Shown one piece after another: positions 46,506-56,885 of a DNA stretch of 64,000 bases. The position numbers and the translations under genes are program-made. The stretch's first letter is position 1. Each line of letters starts with the position of its first letter. The stretch is from assembly GCF_016919165.1 (NCBI RefSeq), contig NZ_JAFFPS010000011.1, positions 45,720-109,719 on the forward strand. Direction: 5' to 3'. This DNA is from Leptospira chreensis. GTDB taxonomy: Bacteria; Spirochaetota; Leptospiria; Leptospirales; Leptospiraceae. Under the pieces are notes generated by a model. It ran no database searches and was not told the origin of the DNA. It saw nothing but the letters and a program-made list of their open reading frames with translations.

Positions 46506-48000
46506 TCCGAGTTTTCTAAAACTAAACCCGGATTCGTTTGCAAATGTTTCTCCTTCCGGTTTCCCTGATGAGAAAACACTCGAGAAATTGGCAAAGGAAA
46601 TGTTTGGCGTTTTACAATCTTATGGTGGAAGTAACCTTCCCACCAATGGTTTGCCATCACCAAATATCCCTCAGGAGACATTACCCTACTTAGAAGATTT
46701 GAAATTAACGGATACTGGTTTTTCTTATTCCGATTTTCAGTCCTTCCCAATCACCAACATACCACAGTCAGGTGGTGGGAATCTCGCATCCGCAAGGAGA
46801 GATTTTCCTATCTTAACGGAAACTGTGAATGGGAAACCTCTGGTATGGCTCGATAATGCGGCAACCACTCAAAAACCAATCTCTGTGATTGAAAGGTTAT
46901 CTCATTTTTACTTACATGAGAATTCCAATATCCATCGTGCAGCCCATACACTTGCTGCTAGATCCACCGACGCTTATGAAAAAGCAAGGTCTCTAGTCCA
47001 AGAGTTTATTGGTGCTGGGAGTGTAGAGGAAATTGTTTTTGTCAGAGGAACTACGGAGGGAATCAATCTCCTATCCAATATTATCTCCGACAAACACATC
47101 CAAGCCGGTGATGAAATTCTAATCACCCATTTGGAACACCACGCAAACATTGTTCCTTGGCAGATGGTCTGCGCGAAAAAAGGTGCAAAGTTAAAAGTGG
47201 CTCCTGTGGATGATTCTGGACAAATCATTCTTAGTGAATATGAACGTCTGTTAAACTCGAAAACAAAAATTGTTTCGATCACACAAGTTTCGAATGCACT
47301 GGGAACTGTGGTTCCGGTAGAAGAGATGACAAGGTCTGCTCATAAAGTAGGAGCCCTTGTGATTGTGGATGGAGCTCAGTCTGTATCCCATATGCCAGTA
47401 AACGTACAAGAGATCGATTGCGACTTCTTTGTGTTTAGTGGTCATAAACTCTTTGCACCGACCGGGATCGGCGTGGTTTACGGAAAAAAAGCCATCTTAG
47501 ATAGCCTACCTCCATGGCAAGGTGGTGGGAACATGATCAAAGATGTCAATTTTGATCACACTACCTTTCAAGAAGCGCCGTTTCGATTTGAAGCAGGAAC
47601 AGGGAACATCGCTGATGCGGTTGGACTTGGAGCTGCGATCGAATATCTGAACAGATTCGGAATGAAACAAATTTCAGCTTTCGAACACGATCTATTGGAA
47701 TATGGCACCAAAGAACTGTTAAAGGTTCCAGGCCTCCGGTTGATTGGAACTGCCAAAGACAAAGCGGGCGTGTTATCCTTTGTGGTAGATGGATTCAAAA
47801 CAGAAGAAATTGGAAAACGATTAGCGGAAGAAGGAATTGCTGTACGTGCCGGCCACCACTGTGCTCAACCCATTTTAAGAAGATTTGGATTGGAATCAAC
47901 AGTAAGACCATCACTCGCGTTTTACAATTCTTGTGAAGACATTGATGCACTCATCCGAGTGTTGTACCAATTAGGGAGTCGGAATAGGTTAGGAATTTAG
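46492..48000 (+). CDS. SufS-type cysteine desulfurase with encapsulin-targeting N-terminal extension
   Basis: The 502-aa product is a group II cysteine desulfurase. The core starts near residue 95 (RRDFPILTETVNGKPLVWLDNAATTQKP). It has RAAHTLAARST, the PLP lysine K319 in FSGHKLFAPTG and the persulfide cysteine C457 in RAGHHCAQP. E. coli SufS begins only about 8 residues before RADFP, so about 93 residues are extra. This extension has an amphipathic stretch LEKLAKEMFGVLQSYGG and proline-rich linkers (GLPSPNIPQETLPYL). In Family 2A systems such a region loads the enzyme into the shell. The ATG at 46492 overlaps the shell gene; ATG at 46477 is also in frame. Confidence 0.92.
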   Translation: MNTNDPSFLKLNPDSFANVSPSGFPDEKTLEKLAKEMFGVLQSYGGSNLPTNGLPSPNIPQETLPYLEDLKLTDTGFSYSDFQSFPITNIPQSGGGNLASARRDFPILTETVNGKPLVWLDNAATTQKPISVIERLSHFYLHENSNIHRAAHTLAARSTDAYEKARSLVQEFIGAGSVEEIVFVRGTTEGINLLSNIISDKHIQAGDEILITHLEHHANIVPWQMVCAKKGAKLKVAPVDDSGQIILSEYERLLNSKTKIVSITQVSNALGTVVPVEEMTRSAHKVGALVIVDGAQSVSHMPVNVQEIDCDFFVFSGHKLFAPTGIGVVYGKKAILDSLPPWQGGGNMIKDVNFDHTTFQEAPFRFEAGTGNIADAVGLGAAIEYLNRFGMKQISAFEHDLLEYGTKELLKVPGLRLIGTAKDKAGVLSFVVDGFKTEEIGKRLAEEGIAVRAGHHCAQPILRRFGLESTVRPSLAFYNSCEDIDALIRVLYQLGSRNRLGI

Positions 48001-48001
48001 T

Positions 48002-48868
48002 TCAAATAGTGAAATCCAAACCTTGGACTTCATTAGAACTTCTGACTCGCACTTCTGACTTTTGATACACAACAGAATACGGAGGGATGCTTTGGGTAAT
48101 CCAGGCATTTCCTCCGATGATCGACTGTTTGCCGATGACAGTTTCCCCACCGAGAATCGTTGCTCCCGCATAAATCACTACTCCCTCTTCGATCGTAGGA
48201 TGGCGTTTTTGTTTCGCCAAAGACTTGTTTACCGATAGGGCTCCGAGAGTGACCCCTTGGTAAATTTTCACATTGTCCGCAATCTGAGTGGTTTCTCCAA
48301 TCACAATCCCTGTTCCATGATCCATAAAAAAAGCTCTACCGATCTCTGCCCCAGGATGGATGTCAATTCCCGTGGCTTCGTGGGCCACACCAGATAAAAG
48401 TTTTGGAAAAATAGGGATTGAAGATTTGAAAAAATAATTAGCAACTCTATGTACAGCACCAGCGTAAAACCCAGAGTAGGCGAGGATCACTTCGTGGATA
48501 CTTTCTGCCGCAGGATCTCCCAAAAAGGCAGCCTCGGCATCTTCCCACATCCATTGATACAAACCCGGAAGTTTGGCTACGAAGTTGTGTAGAATATCAT
48601 CTAAGGCAACCACACGACCGAGCTCTTTATCCGCATAAGTAGCATAAGGTTCTAAAAGATTTTTCCAACGGATTCGAAAGAGTTCCAACTGGTCCATGAT
48701 TTGGTCTTTGGAAGTAAAGTTACGTTCGGAATGGTATCCAGAAAATAGAATGGAAAACAATTCTTCTAAAAAGCGGCTTGCCACTTGTTTTCCACCCACT
48801 ACGGATTCCGGGATGGATTGGCGATTTAGTATGGAAGTATATAATTCATCTTGTCCGTTTGATAACAT
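48002..48868 (-). CDS. cysE: Serine O-acetyltransferase (EpsC/CysE type)
   Basis: The 288-aa product makes O-acetylserine for cysteine synthesis. The C-terminal left-handed beta-helix holds GIDIHPGAEIGRAFFMDHGTGIVIGET, the acetyltransferase signature with the catalytic DH pair, and IGGNAWITQSIPP. The long helical N-terminus is of the EpsC type. It converges on the cysteine desulfurase gene with 1 nt between stop codons. Serine acetyltransferases are among the genes known to accompany Family 2A encapsulins. Confidence 0.9.
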   Translation of the reverse strand: MLSNGQDELYTSILNRQSIPESVVGGKQVASRFLEELFSILFSGYHSERNFTSKDQIMDQLELFRIRWKNLLEPYATYADKELGRVVALDDILHNFVAKLPGLYQWMWEDAEAAFLGDPAAESIHEVILAYSGFYAGAVHRVANYFFKSSIPIFPKLLSGVAHEATGIDIHPGAEIGRAFFMDHGTGIVIGETTQIADNVKIYQGVTLGALSVNKSLAKQKRHPTIEEGVVIYAGATILGGETVIGKQSIIGGNAWITQSIPPYSVVYQKSEVRVRSSNEVQGLDFTI

Positions 48869-49010
48869 ATACCTACTAACTGGGATTGTGAAAATGCGAG
48901 AATTCGCAAAATAGACAGGAGACCAAAAACCAAATCAAAGTTGATAAATCAGATGTACATTCATGTCAAAATATTGAATGAGATTGTCCGATTGACCCCA
49001 TTTCCATCTC

Positions 49011-50888
49011 ATGGACATTGTGCTAGTCTCTGTTTCCAAACTTTCCAAAACCATCGGCGAAAAAAAACTCTTTCAAAACCTTGATTTCTCTATCAGTGAA
49101 GGAGAAAAACTCGCCATTGTTGGTATCAATGGATCTGGTAAATCCACCCTACTACGAGCCATCCTCGGCAAAGAAGAAACGGACTCCGGCCAAATCATCA
49201 AAAACAATAATCTTAAAATCTCCATCTTGGACCAAAATCCGGTCTTTGATCAGAACGAAACCATCCTCGATCATATCTACAAAGGTGATAACAAACTAGT
49301 CAAAACCATTCGCCGTTATGAAGACATTTGCGAGAGAATGAGTGAAGGTGTGGATGGACTCGATGATGAGTTTACAGAGATTTCTCAAGAGATGGACAGA
49401 CTGTCCGCTTGGGATTACGAACAACAAGTTAAATCCATATTAAAAGAGTTAGGTGTTGAGAAGTTAGAAAGAAAGATGTCTGAATTGTCAGGAGGAATGC
49501 TTAAAAAAGTTGAACTGGCAAAATCTCTCATCGATGAAAGTAACTTACTGATTTTAGATGAACCCACAAACCATTTGGATGTAAAATCCATTTTATGGTT
49601 AGAAGATTATCTAGCAGGTCTTGACAAAGCCATCATTCTCATAACCCATGATAGATATTTCTTAGATCGTATTGTGAATAAAATTTTGGAACTCGATCGG
49701 GGTAGTCATTTTCTATATGAAGGGAACTATTCTATTTATTTGGAGCGCAAAGTAGAAAGAGAAGAAACCCTTCAAAAACAAGAAGATAAAATCAAACAAT
49801 TTTTGAAACAAGAAGTGAAGTGGTTGAAACGTCAACCGAAAGCTCGTTCCACAAAACAAAAAGCACGGATTGAACGTGCCGGTGAACTCCAAAACCGAGA
49901 AAAACGCGAAGAACAAAAAGATTTAGAACTGAGTGTCGCGGCCAAACGCCAAGGGAAAACCATTTTAGAAATTCATAATCTGAAAAAAGGGATCGCAGAC
50001 AAACTACTCATCAATGACTTTACTTATACTTTTAAAGCCAAAGAAAGACTCGGAGTGATTGGACCCAATGGAATTGGGAAATCCACACTCCTCAATCTAA
50101 TGGCAGGTCGCATTACACCTGATAGTGGGTACATCAAACCAGGGATGAACACTAAGGTAGGTTATTTTGACCAAACCAGTTCCGAACTTCCACTGGATCG
50201 GAATGTTCTCGATTATATCAAAGATGTTGCCGGTGAAATGATTGAAACAGAATCGGGAGAAAAAATCTCTGCGGCAAAGATGTTGGAAAGGTTTCTCTTT
50301 GATGGGAAATTACAATATACACCGATCGCCAAACTCTCTGGAGGCGAAAGGCGCAGACTTTTTCTCGTGCAAATCCTGATGACTGGTCCAAACTTTCTGA
50401 TCTTAGATGAACCAACCAATGATTTAGACATTCAAACACTGTCTGTTTTGGAATCCTTCTTGGATGAATTTCCAGGAACCGTTGTGATCGTATCGCACGA
50501 TCGTTATTTTTTAGACCGAACCGCAGAAAGCCTACTGATCTTCCGAAAAGAGGGAAAACTAGACCATTACATTGGAACCTTCTCTTCCTTTTTAGAAACC
50601 GATACTTTGGAATTAGAAAGTGAACCAAGTTCCCCAAAACAGGTTGTAGTTCCAGAAGTGACAGTCGGAGCGGGGAAACCACAGAAATCCAAACAAGACC
50701 AAAAGAAACTCTCCAAATTAGAATCAGAGATAGCCAAGTTAGAGTCCACAAAAGTAGAATTAGAAAAGAAATTGAGTACATTCGTAAATGATCATACGGA
50801 ACTACAGAAAATAACTGAAGAAATCCAAAAGATAGAGACGGAAATTCTTTACAAAATGGAGGAATGGGAAATGCTTCATTCCGAATGA
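49011..50888 (+). CDS. ABC-F ATPase, Uup-like
   Basis: The 625-aa soluble protein has two ATPase cassettes. Walker A: GINGSGKST and GPNGIGKST. Signature: LSGGMLKKVELAKSL and LSGGERRRLFLVQIL. Walker B: LILDEPTNHLD and LILDEPTNDLD. The linker between them is highly basic (LKRQPKARSTKQKARIERAG), as in ribosome-binding ABC-F proteins. A C-terminal coiled coil (about residues 560-622, SKLESEIAKLESTKVELEKKL) marks the Uup branch. ABC-F proteins act on ribosomes or on branched DNA. Its end overlaps the phosphatase gene as ATGA. Confidence 0.88.
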   Translation: MDIVLVSVSKLSKTIGEKKLFQNLDFSISEGEKLAIVGINGSGKSTLLRAILGKEETDSGQIIKNNNLKISILDQNPVFDQNETILDHIYKGDNKLVKTIRRYEDICERMSEGVDGLDDEFTEISQEMDRLSAWDYEQQVKSILKELGVEKLERKMSELSGGMLKKVELAKSLIDESNLLILDEPTNHLDVKSILWLEDYLAGLDKAIILITHDRYFLDRIVNKILELDRGSHFLYEGNYSIYLERKVEREETLQKQEDKIKQFLKQEVKWLKRQPKARSTKQKARIERAGELQNREKREEQKDLELSVAAKRQGKTILEIHNLKKGIADKLLINDFTYTFKAKERLGVIGPNGIGKSTLLNLMAGRITPDSGYIKPGMNTKVGYFDQTSSELPLDRNVLDYIKDVAGEMIETESGEKISAAKMLERFLFDGKLQYTPIAKLSGGERRRLFLVQILMTGPNFLILDEPTNDLDIQTLSVLESFLDEFPGTVVIVSHDRYFLDRTAESLLIFRKEGKLDHYIGTFSSFLETDTLELESEPSSPKQVVVPEVTVGAGKPQKSKQDQKKLSKLESEIAKLESTKVELEKKLSTFVNDHTELQKITEEIQKIETEILYKMEEWEMLHSE

Positions 50889-52642
50889 AGACTGTCCTTT
50901 ATACGCGAATTTTTATTTGGACACCCATCATTTTTATTGGGTACTTCATCTCAGCACAAATTGGTTTTAAAATTGCCTTCTTAAATAGCCAAGTTTCTCC
51001 CGTTTGGCCCCCAGAAGGTGTGGGTCTTGCTTCTCTTTTACTTCTCGGTCCCGTTGCCTTACCTGGAATTTATCTGGGAGCAACCTTAGCTAATTTTTTT
51101 AATAACCCACATTTACCAACAGCATTCATCATAGGAATTGGAAATACACTCAGTAGTTATATCAACTATCGAATCATCCAAAGAGTGTCTGAAAAAACAG
51201 ATCCCATTTACTCTACTAAAAACTTAATTTATTTCTTAAGTATTGGAACCATTCCTGGATCGTTTATTAGCACAGTAATGGGTGTCACCAGTTTATGGTA
51301 TTGGGATTTTTTATCCACAGAACTTTATTTCAATGTGTTCTTTACTTGGTTTTCGGGAGAGATGTTGGGATTTCTCATTGTTGCTCCCCTACTCTATGTT
51401 TGGTTCCATCCGAAAGCTAAACTAAAGTTGGAACTTCGTAAACAAATCGAACTACTGCTTTGGATCATTTTGGTGTATATATCGGGAACCATTGCTTTTA
51501 GTGATGAGTGGCCCCTTCTCTTTTTACCCATTCCTTTTGTCATTGTCACAAGCATTCGTTTTCGCCAGTTTGGTGCCACACTTGCAACCGTGGTATTAGC
51601 ATTCACAGCTGTTTCTCTTACCATCGAAGGGAAAGGGGTTTTTGCGAGAAGAGATGAAACAGGACTTTCGATCAACGACTCCCTAATCTTTTTGGATGCC
51701 TTTTTGTTTTGTATCAGTGGGATTGCTTACTTTTTGGTGACAGCAACCAGAGAAAGAGAAAGGGCACAACTCGCTTCTTTAAAATCCTTACAAGTTCTGA
51801 ATGAACTAAAAGAAAAAGCCAACGAGGAACTAGAAAAAAAAGTTTTAGAAAGAACTGCCGTCATTGAAGAACAAAGAAGCGAAATCGAAAAACAATTGGA
51901 TATGGCCAAACGGATCCAGGAATCTCTTTTCCCTCAAAAGGAAGTTTTTCCCGAAGGTGTGGAAATTCTTTTTAAAAACATTCCTATGATGAAAGTGGGA
52001 GGAGATTTGTATGATATTGTTTGGAGACCCGAAAAACTAGAGTTAGGTGTTTTTATTTGCGATGTTTCTGGTCACGGAATTCCTGCGGCCCTACTCAGTG
52101 CCCTTGTCAAAACCTCCCTCGATAAATGGAAGGAAGACCCTTCCGACCTAAAAGAAAATTTAGAATCGATTCGAAACCAAATCATTCCCAATCTTCGGGA
52201 ACATTTTGTAACCGCCAGTTTACTCCATCTCCATACAGATTCTGGGGCACTGACATTTGCCAGGGCCGGCCACTTTCCTCTTTTTATCATCCGAAAGTCG
52301 GGAGCCCTTGTGAGTTTGAAACCTATGGGAAGGATCATCACACCTATTTTTGCCATCCTTGCAGAAGAAGAGAAATTCCAATTGGAAACAGGAGATTTGA
52401 TTGTGATGTTGACCGATGGCCTAACAGAAGCTAGGGCACCTGAGTCCTTTCAAATGTTTGGGGAAGAAAGACTCCTGCATTTGATTCGAGAGATGCGAAG
52501 CCTTCCTTTAATTGAAATTCGAGACCAAGTCTTCCAATCCGTAATCCAACTTTCGGGAGGGATCACTGCCATCCAAGATGATTTGACCTTTGGCCTCATT
52601 CGTTATACAGGAAGTGTAGACCAAAAGGCCGAGGCCCTCTAG
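50885..52642 (+). CDS. MASE1-SpoIIE (PP2C-type) membrane phosphatase
   Basis: The 585-aa product has an N-terminal MASE1 sensor of about 8 membrane helices (SPVWPPEGVGLASLLLLG, GIYLGATLANF), a coiled coil (residues about 300-345, rich in E and K) and a SpoIIE/RsbU-type serine phosphatase domain. The metal sites are in MKVGGDLYDIV, CDVSGHGIPAALLSALV, FARAGHFPL and MLTDGLTEAR. It probably dephosphorylates an anti-sigma antagonist. The ATG at 50885 overlaps the ABC-F stop; ATG at 50864 is an alternative with GGAGG placed too close. Confidence 0.88.
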   Translation: MKTVLYTRIFIWTPIIFIGYFISAQIGFKIAFLNSQVSPVWPPEGVGLASLLLLGPVALPGIYLGATLANFFNNPHLPTAFIIGIGNTLSSYINYRIIQRVSEKTDPIYSTKNLIYFLSIGTIPGSFISTVMGVTSLWYWDFLSTELYFNVFFTWFSGEMLGFLIVAPLLYVWFHPKAKLKLELRKQIELLLWIILVYISGTIAFSDEWPLLFLPIPFVIVTSIRFRQFGATLATVVLAFTAVSLTIEGKGVFARRDETGLSINDSLIFLDAFLFCISGIAYFLVTATRERERAQLASLKSLQVLNELKEKANEELEKKVLERTAVIEEQRSEIEKQLDMAKRIQESLFPQKEVFPEGVEILFKNIPMMKVGGDLYDIVWRPEKLELGVFICDVSGHGIPAALLSALVKTSLDKWKEDPSDLKENLESIRNQIIPNLREHFVTASLLHLHTDSGALTFARAGHFPLFIIRKSGALVSLKPMGRIITPIFAILAEEEKFQLETGDLIVMLTDGLTEARAPESFQMFGEERLLHLIREMRSLPLIEIRDQVFQSVIQLSGGITAIQDDLTFGLIRYTGSVDQKAEAL

Positions 52643-53310
52643 TTACTTGATTCTTTAGGCAAATCCAAATAGATCTGGTCAATTGCTTCTTGGAAACCAC
52701 GTAAATACAATGTAGAGAAAATACTCGGTTCGTGGGACAAATTTCCATAGTCTCTCATTTCGAATAGAAACGGAACAGGTAAATACCAAGGGCTAAAATA
52801 ACGAGTTCCGGAATGGGTGCTTACTTTTTCAGAGACCAGACTATTTTTATGATATAACTTTACCGTAACATCCAAAGCGACTTTTTGTTTGCAAGGGACA
52901 ATACAGAAAGTAAGCATTTGTAATAATTGCGTAAGATTACCTTCCTCCCAATTGCTTCGAGGTCGAGCTGCCGTAACAAAAAATACATAGTCTGTTTTTA
53001 CATTTGTCAGTTGGAAATCTTTATCATCGATATTGTGAATGTAGATTTCTTTCCACTGATACCTAGACTTACCGACCTCTATTTGTTTATTTGCAAAATA
53101 TTGAGTCACTGATTCTCCAAATAGCGGACCAACCTCTACCGAACCTGAATATTCTTTACGAACGTACATTCTGTTTTGATTTAGAATCGTAACAGAATCG
53201 CTGATTTTCCCTTTTGTGGAATCTTTTGGGATATTTCTTAAACCACGATCTAAATTAGCAAAGGAACAATGGAAACATAAACTGAATAAACTAAAATAAA
53301 AAAACTTCAC
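52639..53310 (-). CDS. Putative lipoprotein of unknown function
   Basis: The 223-aa product begins MKFFYFSLFSLCFHC, with a lipobox-like cysteine at 15 or 12. The mature part looks beta-rich, with YVFFVTAARPRSNW and FCIVPCKQKVALDVTVKLYHKN, and has two further cysteines in FCIVPC. No family is recognised. It lies 7 nt after another lipoprotein gene on the same strand, and its 3' end overlaps the phosphatase gene by 4 nt. Confidence 0.65.
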   Translation of the reverse strand: MKFFYFSLFSLCFHCSFANLDRGLRNIPKDSTKGKISDSVTILNQNRMYVRKEYSGSVEVGPLFGESVTQYFANKQIEVGKSRYQWKEIYIHNIDDKDFQLTNVKTDYVFFVTAARPRSNWEEGNLTQLLQMLTFCIVPCKQKVALDVTVKLYHKNSLVSEKVSTHSGTRYFSPWYLPVPFLFEMRDYGNLSHEPSIFSTLYLRGFQEAIDQIYLDLPKESSN

Positions 53311-53317
53311 GTATGCT

Positions 53318-53764
53318 TCATTCCTTTGTTTGGGGAGATTCTAAAAATTCTTCGATACAAGGAAGTAGAATCTCTGTTCTTTCCTTTTCACTCATGGGAC
53401 CCAAGTCTCCACCTTTTCTCATAAACTTAGTATAGTCAGCATAGTTGACCATAGATACTAAATTGTAGAGCTCTACTTGTTTTGCTGTACTATTTCGAAC
53501 CATAGCGGTGCAGGAAATATAGGAACCGAAAGAAGTAAGATTTTTACGGAAAAAATTGAATTTATATTCTTCTTCACCGATTTGTCTGGATCCAAACCTC
53601 TCCTGAAATTGTTTCTCTTTTGCATCCATCCACTGGTGGATGTCCATTCCTTCCGGAAGAGTGACAGGATTCTTGGGATACATTCTCCGTTCTGGTGGAA
53701 GGAGGCTTGCACATCCTATCAAAAGAAAAACGGAGAGAAGAAGAAAAAAACGGAATGAAGTCAC
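53318..53764 (-). CDS. Putative lipoprotein, GTG start
   Basis: The 148-aa product begins with TSFRFFLLLSVFLLIGC, giving lipobox LIGC. It continues ASLLPPERRMYPKNPVTLPEGMDIHQWMDAKEKQFQERFG, then a helical and beta-mixed end. No ATG lies before the signal sequence in this frame except far upstream at 53857. I therefore chose GTG at 53764; TTG just before it is also possible. Function unknown. It is part of a run of three lipoprotein genes. Confidence 0.6.
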   Translation of the reverse strand: MTSFRFFLLLSVFLLIGCASLLPPERRMYPKNPVTLPEGMDIHQWMDAKEKQFQERFGSRQIGEEEYKFNFFRKNLTSFGSYISCTAMVRNSTAKQVELYNLVSMVNYADYTKFMRKGGDLGPMSEKERTEILLPCIEEFLESPQTKE

Positions 53765-53860
53765 CAAACGATAGCGGGACTTTGTTCTCTTCGGACAGAT
53801 TGTACGGTATAATACAAGTAAGTCCGAAGAGAGTTTACAAATTTTCAAAGGATCCAAACT

Positions 53861-54220
53861 CTATAACCTCCATTTCCCGGGATTACCCATATTGTGGTAT
53901 CTACCCGCGGGAACATGAAGGGGATTGTGGCCTCCTCCTCCGTGGGTTCTGGGGACTTGGAACTGGTTTCCTCCACCATGATAGGGATATGGAACCCCAT
54001 AACTTCCCCTAGACCCTTGGTAGGGATAAGGGTAATCGCGGTAGTTGTGGCCATTCTGACTCGGATGCCTTGCATAATAGGAGTCTTGTGCTAAATCAGG
54101 GGAGATACAACCTCCTCCGACAAGCGCCAAACCACCTACAAAAAATAGGGAACAAAAAAACCTAACGAGTCTTTGACGGTTCAGTTTTTCTACGGATTCA
54201 AAATTGATTCTGTTCATCAT
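53861..54220 (-). CDS. Gly/His/Tyr-rich small lipoprotein
   Basis: The 119-aa product has a signal ending in LALVGGGC and a mature region rich in G, H, Y, P and N (NYRDYPYPYQGSRGSYGVPY, HGGGGHNPLHVPAG). The low-complexity make-up suggests a disordered, possibly metal-binding or surface-exposed tail. The start at 54220 (MMNRINF) gives a usual-length signal. No family is known to me. The opposite-strand frames here are shadows. Confidence 0.55.
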   Translation of the reverse strand: MMNRINFESVEKLNRQRLVRFFCSLFFVGGLALVGGGCISPDLAQDSYYARHPSQNGHNYRDYPYPYQGSRGSYGVPYPYHGGGNQFQVPRTHGGGGHNPLHVPAGRYHNMGNPGKWRL

Positions 54221-54340
54221 GAATCCAGTATAGGGGTTCGGATCCGATTCTCCAATGGAGGGTTTCCGCATTTGCGGTTAACACCTATGCGCATGGTTTT
54301 TGTTGGATCAAAATAGTTGAAGGGAAGTAGAAAAATATTA

Positions 54341-54435
54341 TGTCTCTTACGCGCCCTTGATGTGGAGGAGGCGTAAGCCGTCCGTAGGACCGAAGCGAAC
54401 GCGGAGTCCGGAACCAGCAAGGAAAGGCGCCCTAA
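54341..54435 (+). promoter_or_regulatory. Foldable leader upstream of ilvC
   Basis: Within the 292-nt gap before ilvC, several helices compete. TTACGC (54347-54352) pairs with GCGTAA (54371-54376). GCGCCCTTG (54351-54359) pairs with CAAG (54418-54421) and GGCGC (54426-54430) around a GAAA bulge; the two sets share bases 54351-54352. GTCC (54380-54383) pairs with GGAC (54387-54390), which can instead pair with GTCC (54406-54409). It may be an attenuator-type RNA or an intergenic repeat. The remaining DNA to 54512 shows only the ilvC ribosome site (AGGAA, 54496-54500). Confidence 0.35.
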
Positions 54436-54470
54436 TTCGTTCTTGTTTCCCTCCTCATAGTTAAAAATGA

Positions 54471-55514
<1,044 letters not shown>

Positions 55515-55565
55515 TTTTAAAGGTAACTAAAGTTTTAGTCTAAAGAAAGGAAGAAGGGATTTTAT

Positions 55566-56885
55566 ATGAAAGTAACACAAAAGATAGTACTCGCAGCACC
55601 TGCACGAACTCCTTTTGCTCAAATTGGCAAGGCGCTCTCACAGTACTCTGGACACCACCTCGGAAAAATCGTTGGTGAAGAAGTAATGAAACGCAGTGGT
55701 TTGAAACCTACTGATATCGACGGTGTGATCGTCGGTGAAGGTTTTTCTAACGCACCAAACTCAGCACGTGTGATTGCAAACTTACTTGGACTTCCTATGG
55801 AAATTCCTTGCCTTACTGTTGCAAACAATTGTGTATCTGGATTGGAAGCAGTGGCGGAAGCAACTCGTCGCATTTCACTTGGTGAAGGAAAAGTATTTCT
55901 AGTGATTGGTGAAGAATCTCAAACTTCTATGCCATTCGTTGTGAAAAACGCTCGCCTTAACAAAAAAACAAACAGTTTGGATGCTCTTACAAAACTTCTT
56001 CCGAATGACCTTCCTGAAGGTGTAGAACTTCGTGATACATTGGAAGACGGACTTGGTGATGGCGAAACTTCTTTTGGTATGCAAGTAACAGCAGAAATCC
56101 TCGCTCAAAACTACGCTCTCCCACGCGAAACACAAGACAAAGTAGCTTACGAATCTTTCAAACGTGCTTTTGATGCGACTCAAGAAGGTCGTTACAAACC
56201 ATATATTATGGAAGTGAAAGACGATGAAGGAAATATGTTACAAGCTGACGAAGCAGTCCTTCTTCGTGAAGGTCTTGTAAAAAACCCAACTCGTATGGGT
56301 CGCGCGATGTTACTCTTTGACAACCCTCAAATGAAATTTGACCAGTTCAAAGAAAAATACAGCAAATACTTAAAGAAATCACATGGACCTACTCTTTCTA
56401 TCTTCAATGCAAGCCCACGTTCTGATGGAGCGGCTGGTATCATTGTAGCTTCTGAAGATGCAGCTAAAAAATTAGGTCTTACTGCAAAAGCTTATATCAA
56501 CGGTTTTAACATGCGTGGTGTGGATCCAAACCTTATGGGTCTTGGCCAAGCAGAAGCAACTTTAGCTCTTCTTGGAGAAACAGGTGATAAAATCGAAAAC
56601 ATCGACATCATCGAAATTCACGAAGCATTTGCTGCGACCGCAGTAGCGGCTCTTGAAGAAATCAAAATCAGAACTGGTCTTGATTGGGAAAAGAAGTTTG
56701 ATGAGAAAAAAATCAACCCGAACGGTGGATCCATCTCCATTGGACACCCGTTTGGTGCTACTGGTGTGAGACTCCTTCACAACGCAATCATGGACTTTGA
56801 CGAAAACAAAGACGTGAAAAAAGTGCTAGTGACTGCTTGTGCACACGGTGGGATCGCAGGATCTATGATCGTAGAAAGAGCGTAA
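55566..56885 (+). CDS. Acetyl-CoA C-acyltransferase (thiolase)
   Basis: The 439-aa product is a thiolase. The nucleophilic cysteine lies in VANNCVSGLEA, the histidine in GHPFGATG and the second cysteine in TACAHGGIAGS. APARTPFAQIGKALS starts the fold. The length of about 440 resembles FadI-type beta-oxidation thiolases more than the 390-aa acetoacetyl-CoA type. It could cleave 3-ketoacyl-CoA. A strong terminator follows at once. Confidence 0.92.
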   Translation: MKVTQKIVLAAPARTPFAQIGKALSQYSGHHLGKIVGEEVMKRSGLKPTDIDGVIVGEGFSNAPNSARVIANLLGLPMEIPCLTVANNCVSGLEAVAEATRRISLGEGKVFLVIGEESQTSMPFVVKNARLNKKTNSLDALTKLLPNDLPEGVELRDTLEDGLGDGETSFGMQVTAEILAQNYALPRETQDKVAYESFKRAFDATQEGRYKPYIMEVKDDEGNMLQADEAVLLREGLVKNPTRMGRAMLLFDNPQMKFDQFKEKYSKYLKKSHGPTLSIFNASPRSDGAAGIIVASEDAAKKLGLTAKAYINGFNMRGVDPNLMGLGQAEATLALLGETGDKIENIDIIEIHEAFAATAVAALEEIKIRTGLDWEKKFDEKKINPNGGSISIGHPFGATGVRLLHNAIMDFDENKDVKKVLVTACAHGGIAGSMIVERA

